From the NCBI RefSeq assembly GCF_003429005.1, contig NZ_QVQV01000001.1, positions 985,864 through 1,049,863 of the forward strand: DNA of 64,000 nucleotides. The letters run 5' to 3'. A program made the translations under genes and the position numbers. Numbering within the stretch: position 1 is the stretch's first letter; every line of letters starts with the position of its first letter. Positions 8,875 to 17,130 of the stretch are shown one piece after another. Under the pieces are notes generated by a model, which was not told where the DNA came from, made no database searches, and was given only the letters and a program-made list of their open reading frames with translations. The DNA comes from Paraburkholderia sp. DHOC27 (lineage in GTDB: Bacteria; Pseudomonadota; Gammaproteobacteria; Burkholderiales; Burkholderiaceae).

Positions 8875-9203
8875 GGTGCGTCTCCGCAGCAATCGGGGAG
8901 AGCGCTCGCGGCACAGGTCGCACCTGCGCAGCAGTTCTCCGTCAGGAACCCGATCAGGCCCGTCATGGCATCGAAATTTGCTGTGTAAATGATGAAACGC
9001 CCCTGCTGTTGCGGCTTCACCAGATCAGCGTGTGACAGGTCCTTCAGGTGGAACGACAGGCTTGAGGGGGATAGCCCCACCTGCTGCGCGATTTCACCTG
9101 CAGCCATGCCCTCCGGGCCCGCAACGACCAGCATGCGAAAGATCGCAAGGCGCGATTCGTGGGCGAGCGCGCTTAGCGCGCGTACAACGATGTTTGAGTC
9201 CAT
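8871..9203 (-). CDS. arsR: Arsenite-responsive repressor ArsR (C-terminal cysteine type)
   Basis: A 110-residue winged-helix ArsR/SmtB repressor. The recognition helix region is LSPSSLSFHLKDLSHADLV (about residues 44-62). There is no CxCxxC in the DNA-recognition helix as in R773 ArsR; instead Cys91, Cys92 and Cys97 (NCCAGATC) plus a Cys105-Cys106 pair lie at the C-terminus, resembling the site described for Acidithiobacillus ferrooxidans ArsR. The ATG at 9203 is chosen because a TTG start 36 bases upstream would fall inside the likely operator, although the 9203 start has only a weak ribosome binding site. It is the first gene of the ars operon and presumably autorepressed. Confidence 0.92.
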   Translation of the reverse strand: MDSNIVVRALSALAHESRLAIFRMLVVAGPEGMAAGEIAQQVGLSPSSLSFHLKDLSHADLVKPQQQGRFIIYTANFDAMTGLIGFLTENCCAGATCAASALPDCCGDAP

Positions 9204-9232
9204 GCCCGGAACGATAAAGCATTCATTTCTAT

Positions 9233-9252
9233 ATTTCAAGATTTATTGAAAT
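9233..9252. promoter_or_regulatory. ArsR operator candidate
   Basis: Inverted repeat ATTTCAA (9233-9239), six-base centre, TTGAAAT (9246-9252), directly upstream of arsR in the divergent interval with the FAD monooxygenase. Dyads of this size in an AT-rich promoter are usual ArsR sites. It could also affect the divergent monooxygenase promoter. Confidence 0.65.
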
Positions 9253-9396
9253 GACGAGTTGAATACCACTTGTCCCATGCCCAGCGTACAACTCAGTGGC
9301 CGCCTTTTCGCGCTCCTTTGTACGAACACGCACAGTGCCGGACTACGCTTTTCTGCATCTTCAAACGCTGTGCAACGGACCCGTCGGGAGCAAGGC

Positions 9397-10995
9397 ATGG
9401 AAGACGTGGATGTGCTGGTCATCGGTGCAGGACCGGTCGGCCTGCTGCTCGGCGCCGAATTGCAGCGTGCGGGTGTCGTCGTAAGCGTGATCGACAAGAT
9501 GCCCGCGAGGGGATTTTTTTGCAAGGCACTGGGCATTACGTCGCGGACGCTCGAGATTTTCGACGATCTCGATATCGTGGATCGCGCGATCGAGGCTGGG
9601 GTATGGCTGACCGGCGTCGAGACGTGGGTCGACGGCACGATGGTGCCGGGGCGCAGCATGCGTGTGCCTGAGCACGGCCTGCCTTACGGATCCCTCTCGC
9701 TGCCGCAGTACGAGACGGAGCGACTGCTCGAGGCCGCATTCGCCGAACACGGCGGTCGGGTGAAGTACGGCCTTGTGCTGGAGCGGTTCAAGGACGATAC
9801 GGACTCCGTCAAGGCGTACCTGACCGACGCCCACGGCGAAGCACACGTCGTGCGGTGCAAGTGGCTGGTGGGGTGCGATGGGGCCCACAGCAAGGTGCGC
9901 TCCGCACTCGGTTTGTCGTTCGAAGGGGAGCAGTATCCGCAAACCTTCGCGCTTGCCGACGTGAACGTGGACTGGCCATTACCGCGCGGGCCCATGTACC
10001 GGTTCGAAAAAACCGGTTCGGGGCACGCGAAGACAAGCGCGGTTGCGGTGCCCATTCACGGCTCGACGCGGCGCTACCGGCTCTCGATGATCGTGCCCGA
10101 AGACCGGGCGTCCGCGCTCGCGGCCATTGGCGCACCCGACTTCGACACGATGTGCGATCTGCTGTTGCCGTCCCTGCCAGAAGGCGTGCAACTGTCGTCA
10201 CTGCGATGGTCGTCGGTCTATCGGGTGAGCCATCGCATCGCATCGGCTTATGGGCGCGGCCGGGTATTTATTGCGGGCGACGCCGCGCACATTCATCCTC
10301 CCGTTGGTGGCCAGGGCATGAACACGGGCCTGCAGGATGTCCACAATCTTGCATGGAAGCTCGCCCATGTCGCGAAAGGTCTCGCGGAGCCCGCATTGCT
10401 CGATAGCTATTCTGCGGAACGACATCCCGTCGGCGTGGATGTCGTCAAAGCGACGAGCGCGGCACTCAATGCTGTTCTTGCGCAGCAGGCCAGCAATCCG
10501 GCCATGCGCGAAACGCAACTGCTCGTTACGTATCGCGGAAGCCCGATCGTCACCGATGACTGGCCCGACGCAGACCCGGCGTCACCCGCACCAGGCGACC
10601 GGCTTCCGGATGCCGGTGGTCTATCGCAACGGTTTGTCGGACATGCGAGGCGGCTGCACGAGTTTATCGGTCATGGCCGGTATACGCTCATGGGTTACGC
10701 CGATGCGACGGAGCCGCAATCTGGCGCCTTCAGTGAACTCTGTCGAGCTTTCGCCGCGTGGTCCGGTGACGCTGGATCGGCAGTGCTCGTGAGGGCGCCG
10801 GGCTGCGACACGCCAGACTCAGAACTCATGACGACACTGACTGATGCGGCGGGTGAATTTGCAGCCGCGTATCGTCCGGCGGGTGGTGCTGTATGGATCG
10901 CGAGGCCCGATGGTCACATAGGATGGCGCAGTGGCCGTTGCTCGATTGACGACATGAAAAGCTGGTCAGAACGCGCAGGCTGTAAACCGGTGTGA
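9397..10995 (+). CDS. FAD-dependent aromatic-ring-type monooxygenase (PheA/TfdB family)
   Basis: A 532-residue class A flavoprotein hydroxylase. It has GxGxxG in VIGAGPVGLLLG (about residues 7-18), the DG motif in GCDGAHSKVR, and the GDAAHIHPPVGGQGMNTG motif that binds FAD ribitol and NADPH. A thioredoxin-like C-terminal tail is typical of phenol 2-monooxygenase and pentachlorophenol hydroxylase relatives. ATG 9397 with GGGAG and AAGG upstream is preferred over the longer frame opening at 9259. It is divergent from the ars operon and convergent with a LysR gene. The substrate is probably a phenolic or polyketide-like compound; a link to arsenic is only positional. Confidence 0.88.
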   Translation: MEDVDVLVIGAGPVGLLLGAELQRAGVVVSVIDKMPARGFFCKALGITSRTLEIFDDLDIVDRAIEAGVWLTGVETWVDGTMVPGRSMRVPEHGLPYGSLSLPQYETERLLEAAFAEHGGRVKYGLVLERFKDDTDSVKAYLTDAHGEAHVVRCKWLVGCDGAHSKVRSALGLSFEGEQYPQTFALADVNVDWPLPRGPMYRFEKTGSGHAKTSAVAVPIHGSTRRYRLSMIVPEDRASALAAIGAPDFDTMCDLLLPSLPEGVQLSSLRWSSVYRVSHRIASAYGRGRVFIAGDAAHIHPPVGGQGMNTGLQDVHNLAWKLAHVAKGLAEPALLDSYSAERHPVGVDVVKATSAALNAVLAQQASNPAMRETQLLVTYRGSPIVTDDWPDADPASPAPGDRLPDAGGLSQRFVGHARRLHEFIGHGRYTLMGYADATEPQSGAFSELCRAFAAWSGDAGSAVLVRAPGCDTPDSELMTTLTDAAGEFAAAYRPAGGAVWIARPDGHIGWRSGRCSIDDMKSWSERAGCKPV

Positions 10996-11047
10996 CAGAG
11001 GGCGCAGGCGAATGGCCGGGCTGGAGAAACTGGATTGTGCCCGCGTG

Positions 11048-11950
11048 TCACGCAATGTCCTGCGGTCGGCGCAGAAACTCGCCGAGAAAGTCAACGAAGG
11101 TCCTGAGCTTGACCGAGAGCTGATTGCGCTCCAGATAGACCGCGTGGATGTTGGCATCCGGTAACGCCCAGTCGTCCAGCAGCGTGATGAGTTCGCCGCG
11201 CGCCAGATGCCGTTCCACTTGCCACTGCGAACGCACGACAATCCCGCGCCCTTCGAGCGCCCAATGCAGGACGGCGCCGCCGTCGTTGCTGGACAAGGTT
11301 CCGTCTACCTTGATGGTTTCCGCGCGTTTGCCGCGCGAAAAATGCCATGTGCCATAGGCCGATTCGTTCTCGCGCAATACGATGCAGGCGTGCCGTGTCA
11401 GATCGTGCGGCACGGTGGGTTGGCCATGCCGCGCCACATAGCCGGGGGAGGCGCACACCATGCGCCGGTTTTCGAGCAGGAGCCGCGCGTTGATGCGCGC
11501 GTCCGGCACTTCGCCAAAGCGAATGCCGAGATCGAAACCTTCGTCCTGAAGACTCATCGGACGGTCCGTCAGATGCAGCAGAATCTTTATCGCGGGATAG
11601 CGCGCGACGAATTCCGACACCGCCGGCGCGATGCGGGCCCGCCCGAAGCCGAACGAAGCGTTCACGCGCAGCAGGCCGGTAGGCTCGCCCCGGCTCTGCG
11701 TGACGAGATGCTCGAGTTCCGACAACTCGTCCAGCAGGCGTGAGCCGTTCGACAGATAAAGCTCGCCTTCGGGCGTGAGGCTCAGACGCCGCGTCGTGCG
11801 ATTCATCAGCCGCACGCCGAGACGCCGTTCCAGTTGCGCCAGCCGTTTGCTGACCGCGGGTGGGGTCACGCCCAACTCGCGCGCGGCCGCTGCCAGATTC
11901 TGGTGCCGCGCCACGAGCGCGAACAGATTCAGATCCGAAAAGCCCTTCAT
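11048..11950 (-). CDS. LysR-family transcriptional regulator (DmlR/CrgA-like)
   Basis: A 300-residue LysR regulator. The N-terminal winged HTH is FALVARHQNLAAAARELGV followed by PPAVSKRLAQLERRLGVRL, with the substrate-binding domain from about residue 90. It has the features of the DmlR/CrgA subgroup (LMNRTTRRLSLTPEG; LLRVNASFGFGR). It is divergent from the haloacetate dehalogenase-like gene with 117 bases between starts, so it most likely controls that enzyme; the inducer is unknown. The gene is convergent with the FAD monooxygenase. Confidence 0.92.
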   Translation of the reverse strand: MKGFSDLNLFALVARHQNLAAAARELGVTPPAVSKRLAQLERRLGVRLMNRTTRRLSLTPEGELYLSNGSRLLDELSELEHLVTQSRGEPTGLLRVNASFGFGRARIAPAVSEFVARYPAIKILLHLTDRPMSLQDEGFDLGIRFGEVPDARINARLLLENRRMVCASPGYVARHGQPTVPHDLTRHACIVLRENESAYGTWHFSRGKRAETIKVDGTLSSNDGGAVLHWALEGRGIVVRSQWQVERHLARGELITLLDDWALPDANIHAVYLERNQLSVKLRTFVDFLGEFLRRPQDIA

Positions 11951-12027
11951 CTTGAAGCTCCGTCTTGCCTGATCAATTCGTTCCTTTTAGTTACTGCCGG
12001 AATGCTTTTCAGGAAACCCAATCGTGT

Positions 12028-12045
12028 GAGTCATGAATTAGACTC
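12028..12045. promoter_or_regulatory. Dyad GAGTC-N8-GACTC in the LysR/dehalogenase interval
   Basis: GAGTC (12028-12032) and GACTC (12041-12045) flank an AT-rich centre about 25 bases before the dehalogenase start. A LysR or repressor site is possible. No functional evidence is available from sequence alone. Confidence 0.3.
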
Positions 12046-12067
12046 GGATTACGGTAAGGAGGCAACC

Positions 12068-12946
12068 ATGTTCGAAGGCTTCACGGACGCGTCGGCAACC
12101 GTCGATGGCGTGCGCATTCATGCAATTCAGGGCGGACGCGGTCCCGCGCTTTTGCTTTTACACGGGCATCCGCAAACGCATGCGATCTGGCACAAAGTTG
12201 CGCCGGCGCTGGCGGAGCGTTTCACAGTGGTGACGGCGGACTTGCGCGGTTATGGCGACAGCGGCAAGCCGCCCGGCGACGCAGATCATGCCAACTACTC
12301 GAAGCGGCGCGTGGCGCTCGATCAGATCGAACTGATGCGCGGTCTCGGCCACGAGACCTTCGTGGTGATCGGTCACGATCGCGGTGGGCGGGTCGCGGCG
12401 CGCATGGCGCTCGATCATCCGCAAGCGGTGATGCGCCTCGTCACGCTCGATGTCGCGCCCACGCTCACAATGTATGAACAGACCTCGTTCGATTTCGCGC
12501 GTGCCTATTGGCACTGGTTCATGCTGGTGCGACCCGCGCCATTTCCCGAGACGTTGATCCGCGCGGACCCCGATCTCTATCTGAAGCAGACCATTGGCGC
12601 GCGCAGCGCCGGTCTCGCACCGTTCACGCCGGCGGCCTACGCGGAATACCTGCGCTGCCTTTCCAGTCCGGATACGGCGCATGGCATCTGCGAGGACTAT
12701 CGGGCGAGCGTGACGATCGACCTCGAGCACGATCGCGCGACGCTCGCATCCGGGCAGCGGATTCGCTGCCCGTTCATGGCGTTGTGGGGCGCGCAGGGTG
12801 TGATCGAACAATGCTTCGAGCCGCTCGTCGCGTGGCGGGAGTACGCCCCGGACGTGCAGGGCGAGGCCCTGCCGTGCGGCCACTACATTCCGGAAGAAGC
12901 GCCGGAGCGGCTGCTCGAGCGCGTGCTGCCTTTTCTTAGCGAGTAA
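12068..12946 (+). CDS. Fluoroacetate/haloacetate dehalogenase-like alpha/beta hydrolase
   Basis: A 292-residue hydrolase that retains every residue known to matter in fluoroacetate dehalogenase (FAcD, DehH1). These are nucleophile Asp104 with Arg105 and Arg108 in GHDRGGR, second acid Asp128 (LDVAPT), His272 in CGHYIPEEAPE, and the halide pocket His149-Trp150 (YWHW) plus Tyr211 (CEDYRAS). Such enzymes attack the alpha-carbon of haloacetates to give glycolate and halide. AAGGAGG precedes ATG 12068; a longer frame upstream overlaps the regulator and is rejected. The gene is divergent from a LysR gene and convergent, seven bases apart, with the next hydrolase. Fluoride versus chloride preference cannot be read from sequence. 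Confidence 0.9.
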   Translation: MFEGFTDASATVDGVRIHAIQGGRGPALLLLHGHPQTHAIWHKVAPALAERFTVVTADLRGYGDSGKPPGDADHANYSKRRVALDQIELMRGLGHETFVVIGHDRGGRVAARMALDHPQAVMRLVTLDVAPTLTMYEQTSFDFARAYWHWFMLVRPAPFPETLIRADPDLYLKQTIGARSAGLAPFTPAAYAEYLRCLSSPDTAHGICEDYRASVTIDLEHDRATLASGQRIRCPFMALWGAQGVIEQCFEPLVAWREYAPDVQGEALPCGHYIPEEAPERLLERVLPFLSE

Positions 12947-12953
12947 GTGTGGA

Positions 12954-13781
12954 TCAGCTGTTCGCTCGACACCCACGCACGCAATCTCGCAGAAGCCCGG
13001 CCATGCGTGTGCCGGGTGTTCCCAACGCCATGACAATCGACATGTGGTTTTCATCACTGATGGACACGTACCGCGTGGGATTCATTTGGCGCGCCTGCGT
13101 GTGAAACGGAGCAGTCTCGCGCTCGCCTACAACCAGAAGAGGGGGATTGTCCGTGGGAAAGTCGGCATTGAGCGGCGACCAGTTCGAGATTTCATCGCAC
13201 GTTAGCTGAAGCTCCGGCTGAAGAAAACTCTCCGCTACACAGCGCAGATCGTATATGCCGGAAACAAGCAGCAGAGACTGCACGGGAACGAGCCGCGTGA
13301 CAGCATCGAGCGGGCCGCGAGCGACGAGATAACTGGCCAGGTGTGCACCCGCCGAGTGTCCGCTCGCGCTCACGCAGTCAGGTTTTCCTCCGAGGCTCTC
13401 GGCGTGCGTGACGAGCCAGTGAGCGGCCTTGCGCACCTGCTCCACCAGTGTGCCCATACGGGCGACCGGGAGATGCGCGTAGTCGACGATTGCCGCGACG
13501 GCCCCTGCATCCAGAATGCTATCGGCAACGAACGAGTAGTCCTTGCGCGAAAACGCACGCCAGTATCCGCCATGCACGAACATATGCAGAGGATGAGGGC
13601 CCGGACACTGCGGGAAGAACAGATCCATGCACTCGTCTTTTGTCATGCCATAGGAAACGTCCAGCATGGAGCGCTGCGTTTGCCGGGTGTTCTCGCTGGC
13701 GACGCGATAGGCTTCGAGAAACACATCGAAGTCGGCGACATGCGCCCGGATTTTCAGCGGATCGAGCGCGGTCTCGGGCAT
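12954..13781 (-). CDS. Alpha/beta hydrolase, kynurenine formamidase-like
   Basis: A 275-residue esterase/amidase-type hydrolase. HGGYW (the oxyanion-hole motif of the BD-FAE/kynurenine formamidase group) is near residue 70, the nucleophile elbow GHSAGA near 145, and late Asp and His candidates lie in LVVGERETA and DENHMS. The ATG at 13781 shares a base with the stop of the upstream amidohydrolase (TGATG), so it is the last, translationally coupled gene of the sugar-transport operon. It probably hydrolyses an ester or N-acyl bond in the compound this operon handles. No kyn genes are nearby, so tryptophan catabolism is not supported. Confidence 0.82.
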   Translation of the reverse strand: MPETALDPLKIRAHVADFDVFLEAYRVASENTRQTQRSMLDVSYGMTKDECMDLFFPQCPGPHPLHMFVHGGYWRAFSRKDYSFVADSILDAGAVAAIVDYAHLPVARMGTLVEQVRKAAHWLVTHAESLGGKPDCVSASGHSAGAHLASYLVARGPLDAVTRLVPVQSLLLVSGIYDLRCVAESFLQPELQLTCDEISNWSPLNADFPTDNPPLLVVGERETAPFHTQARQMNPTRYVSISDENHMSIVMALGTPGTRMAGLLRDCVRGCRANS

Positions 13782-15067
13782 CACTGGTCAAGCTCGGCGA
13801 ACACCGGCGCGCTCGCAGAACGGCGTGACGATGCATGGACGACCCCGTCTTTCATGATCATCGACAGATGCCCGGGTCCGACGAGCACAGATGGATCAAT
13901 CAAAGGATTTCCATCCACTAGCAGCATGTCGGCCAATGCGCCTTGCCTCAAAACGCCGAGTTCACCTTTGTAGCCCATCAGCTCACCGCCCACCGCGGTT
14001 GCGCATCGCAAGGCTTCTGCGGGCGTGTAGCCAAACAGATTCACAAAGTGCCCGATATCGCGCGCGTTCTGCCCCATCGGCGTCAACGTGAAGCCATAGT
14101 CACCGCCGATCACCACGCGGATACCGCGGCGCCGCATTTCCTTGTACGTTGCAATCGTGTGCTCCATCTTGCGCGGCAATTGCATCTTCTGCGCGACTTC
14201 CCGAGTTAGCCCAACACGGTCGCCCTCGTATAGCGCATTGTGCAAAAGACCCACTGCGGGTCCGACGAATACGCGGTCTTTTACGCTCTCCAGCATATCG
14301 AGCGCTTCCTCGTCCGCGAAATCGCAGTGGTAAATGCAATCCACACCCGCACGCACGGCCCGTTTGACCGATTCGGCCGCGCGACTGTGGCAGGCCACGC
14401 GCTTGCCCCAATCGTGCGCCACCTCGACACCGGCGCGCAGCTCGGCCTCTGTCATCGAGACCACTTCGGCGCGCGCATGACTGACGAACTCGTCGCCCGA
14501 CACGCAAAACTTGACGTTGTCGACGCCTTCCCGGCAGCAAAGCCGCACGGCCCTGCGAATCTCGTCTTCGCCATCCGCAACGAGGCCGAAGCTCTCGGCA
14601 TGCATGTGTTGCTTGCGCTCGTCACCCAGCCCACCCGTCACGGTGATTTCCGGTCCCGCCGCGCGATAGCGCGGGCCTGCAAGATAGCCGTCGGCGATTT
14701 CCTGACGCACGACCACGTCGAGCCGCATCTTCGCAGAAGCGGCGGAGAAGCAGGAGGTGAAGCCGTGTTCGAGCAGGAACGTTGCGTTTCTGCAGGTGCC
14801 GAGCAGGTGTTCCTCGGGCGGAATCTCACCAAGATCCTGATTGCGTGCGGGCCCAATGAAACTCAAATGACAGTGCCCGTCGATCATGCCCGGCATCAGG
14901 AACCGGCCACCGCCATCGACGACATGAGCGGCCCGCCCCGGATCGATCTTTCGTTGACCCGCGACCACTGCGGCGATGCGATTGTCTTCGACGAGCACTT
15001 CACCCTCGAACGGGGCATCCTGAATCCCGTCCCAGACGTTGACATTGCGAAACAGGTAAGCGTTCAT
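13781..15067 (-). CDS. Metal-dependent amidohydrolase (imidazolonepropionase/prolidase-like)
   Basis: A 428-residue cytoplasmic amidohydrolase-superfamily enzyme with a complete binuclear metal site: His65 and His67 in DGHCH, a lysine in VDNVKF that could be carbamylated, His in ACHSRA, His in IYHCDF and Asp in IGGDYGF. The closing segment GALADMLLVDGNPL is typical of the family. Relatives hydrolyse cyclic amides or X-Pro and aryl-acyl dipeptides. The ATG at 15067 is chosen over an unsupported 12-codon extension. It follows the Gfo/Idh gene by 62 bases and overlaps the hydrolase gene. In a sugar operon it may open a lactam or remove an acyl group (inference). Confidence 0.85.
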   Translation of the reverse strand: MNAYLFRNVNVWDGIQDAPFEGEVLVEDNRIAAVVAGQRKIDPGRAAHVVDGGGRFLMPGMIDGHCHLSFIGPARNQDLGEIPPEEHLLGTCRNATFLLEHGFTSCFSAASAKMRLDVVVRQEIADGYLAGPRYRAAGPEITVTGGLGDERKQHMHAESFGLVADGEDEIRRAVRLCCREGVDNVKFCVSGDEFVSHARAEVVSMTEAELRAGVEVAHDWGKRVACHSRAAESVKRAVRAGVDCIYHCDFADEEALDMLESVKDRVFVGPAVGLLHNALYEGDRVGLTREVAQKMQLPRKMEHTIATYKEMRRRGIRVVIGGDYGFTLTPMGQNARDIGHFVNLFGYTPAEALRCATAVGGELMGYKGELGVLRQGALADMLLVDGNPLIDPSVLVGPGHLSMIMKDGVVHASSRRSASAPVFAELDQ

Positions 15068-15129
15068 GCTGTTCTCAACCGGTAAAGGCGCGATGACCGT
15101 CATCGCGCGACCACAAAGCTGACGGAGCG

Positions 15130-16299
15130 CTAGTTCCCGACGATTCGCGCGATATCGTCCTCTGATGGCATCCTCGGCAGTGCAACGTCTGCCGTCGATA
15201 GCATCAGCGGTTGTTGCTGCCGGGCGGAGACGAGAATGCTCTCCATCGCATCCAGCACATGCAGAACCAGCGTGGGCGACGTAAAGGGCTCACGATCCAT
15301 ACGCACGGCATCCACCAGATCGGCCGCGCCCGCCATGCGATAGTTCGTCAGCGTGACTTCCTTATCGAGCCTGTATTTGTCTTTCACTTTCCAGTGAGGT
15401 GCGCCCAGCAAAAGCTGCGAGGTGTCGAAAGGCGTTTCCTGACCGTGCCTGTCGCGCAGGATAGGTGTGCCGCCGAACATGTTCGGATCGGGGACCACGA
15501 GTGTGCCCAGGGTGCCATATACCTCGATAGGCGCGCCGCGACCGTGATGCCATACGTCCCAGCTCATCGATAGACTCGCCTTCGCACCCGAGCGAAAGTC
15601 GAGCAGGGCATGGTAGGTGGTCGGAGTGCCGACCTGGATGACCTGACCGTGATTCCGCCCTTGTGCGGAGACGGTCCGTTGCGCGAAACCGGTAGACGAG
15701 ATGGCGCTGACGGACTGGATGGGGCCCAGCATGCAGACGAGCGCCGCGATGTAGTAGGGGCCAATATCGAAGACAGGCCCACCGCCCGGCTGGAAGTAGT
15801 TGTTTGGCGAAGGATGCCAGTGCTCCATGCCGTGCGTCATAAAAACGGCCGACGCGGAGACAATTTCACCAATGGCGCCTTCGGCCAGCAGTTGACGGCA
15901 CTTACGATGCGCGGCCCCTAGCAAGGTGTCGGGCGCGCCTGCCAGCTTGCGACCGTATCGCTGCGCGGAAGCGACGATACGCTTTGCCTCCTCCAGGGTC
16001 ACGCCAAGCGGTTTTTCACTGTAGACGTGTTTGCCCGCCGCGAAAGCGCGTTCGGAGATCGCGGCGTGTGCCGCCGGCGGCGTGAGGTTGATCAGAAACT
16101 CGATATCGTCTCTACCGAGCAATGTATCCAGACTCATACCTGGGATACCGAACTGTTCTGAACGTGCCTTTAGATTCACGGGATCCGTGTCGACGAGCGC
16201 GGCCACTTCGATGGTTGGAAAGGCATGGGACGACGACATGTACATGTCCAGTACATCGCCACAGCCAATGATGCCGATTTTCGTGCGCGGGTTAGTCAT
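15130..16299 (-). CDS. Gfo/Idh/MocA-family oxidoreductase
   Basis: A 389-residue NAD(P)-dependent dehydrogenase. The N-terminal Rossmann motif is IGIIGCGDV (about residues 8-16), and SEKPLG near 95 supplies the family EKP lysine. The C-terminal half is the mixed beta-sheet substrate domain. These enzymes oxidise or reduce sugars, inositols and amino-sugars. The start overlaps the upstream isomerase-like gene by eight bases, so the two are expressed together. The same pairing of a TIM-barrel isomerase with Gfo/Idh enzymes is common in inositol and rare-sugar catabolism. Confidence 0.92.
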   Translation of the reverse strand: MTNPRTKIGIIGCGDVLDMYMSSSHAFPTIEVAALVDTDPVNLKARSEQFGIPGMSLDTLLGRDDIEFLINLTPPAAHAAISERAFAAGKHVYSEKPLGVTLEEAKRIVASAQRYGRKLAGAPDTLLGAAHRKCRQLLAEGAIGEIVSASAVFMTHGMEHWHPSPNNYFQPGGGPVFDIGPYYIAALVCMLGPIQSVSAISSTGFAQRTVSAQGRNHGQVIQVGTPTTYHALLDFRSGAKASLSMSWDVWHHGRGAPIEVYGTLGTLVVPDPNMFGGTPILRDRHGQETPFDTSQLLLGAPHWKVKDKYRLDKEVTLTNYRMAGAADLVDAVRMDREPFTSPTLVLHVLDAMESILVSARQQQPLMLSTADVALPRMPSEDDIARIVGN

Positions 16300-17074
16300 G
16301 GTTCATTGCACCTTTGGCGACCACGAAGTCGCGCGCACGTTGGGCGACCTGACGCCAGTCTGCCGGGTTGTCATGCTCGACGACGAGATGATCGGCAGGC
16401 GTCGTGGCGAAGAGAGGCCAGATAGCGTCCCAATCCACCATGCCGTCGCCGGGTGGTGTCCAGCCCCCCTCGCTCGATGTACCCGGAGGCGCGGTGTCTT
16501 TCAGCTGAATCGCGACAATCCGCGGCGCGTATTTCTTGAGTTCGGTATAGGGATCAGCCCATGCCCGCGTCACCCACGCAAAGTCGATCTCAAAGCCGAC
16601 CTGCTCACCAGCGGCTTCGAGCATCAGGTCAATCGGTCGGGAGCCATCTTCAAGCGGACGATATTCGAAATCGTGGTTGTGCCATGCCACGCGCAGATCA
16701 TTGGCTTGCGCCAGCTCGGCGCCCTTTGCAAGCTGCTCGCCAATCCTGCGCCACCCGTCCGCATGCACGGGACGATCTTCCGGCACCACGAATGGCGGAA
16801 TCATCAACGGCGAGTCACCGAGCGTGTGGGCGATGTCGATAAACCGCATGGGCTCGTTGATGAGACCGCGCAACGGCATGTGAAAGCCGAGGCACTCCAG
16901 CCCGGCGTTGTCGATGCGCCTGCGAAACTCCTTCGCATTGGTGTCGAAATCTGGCAGCCAGGGTTCGACCGCGTCGTAACCCATTGCGGCGAGTCCTTCG
17001 AGCACTTCATCTTGCGGTGGAAAATTTCTCGTGGAATAGAGCTGAAACGACAGCTTGTAGGTCGGCGACGTCAT
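16292..17074 (-). CDS. Sugar phosphate isomerase/epimerase-like TIM barrel
   Basis: A 260-residue protein of the AP-endonuclease-2-type TIM-barrel family (IolE, IolI, xylose-isomerase-like). Visible metal-ligand positions are the Glu of YDAVEPW, WHNHDFEY, GFEIDFAW, QLKDTA and the late VVEHDNP. These bind a divalent metal and catalyse isomerisation, epimerisation or dehydration of sugars. It is coupled to the Gfo/Idh gene (8-base overlap) and follows the permease genes by 56 bases. The exact reaction is unknown. Confidence 0.88.
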   Translation of the reverse strand: MTSPTYKLSFQLYSTRNFPPQDEVLEGLAAMGYDAVEPWLPDFDTNAKEFRRRIDNAGLECLGFHMPLRGLINEPMRFIDIAHTLGDSPLMIPPFVVPEDRPVHADGWRRIGEQLAKGAELAQANDLRVAWHNHDFEYRPLEDGSRPIDLMLEAAGEQVGFEIDFAWVTRAWADPYTELKKYAPRIVAIQLKDTAPPGTSSEGGWTPPGDGMVDWDAIWPLFATTPADHLVVEHDNPADWRQVAQRARDFVVAKGAMNHD

Positions 17075-17130
17075 AGCGTTGCAATGTCCTGTTTGAACGG
17101 TTAAAGGGCGATGTCACTAAAAATGAGCGG

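Noticed and set aside
9259..9396. N-terminal extension of the FAD monooxygenase
   Set aside because: The 46 extra residues precede the normal flavin-binding start, and the ATG at 9397 has a good ribosome binding site.
14240..15085. 281-codon plus-strand frame opposite the amidohydrolase gene
   Set aside because: Complete overlap with a gene that has all its metal ligands; the opposite frame is a codon-bias shadow.
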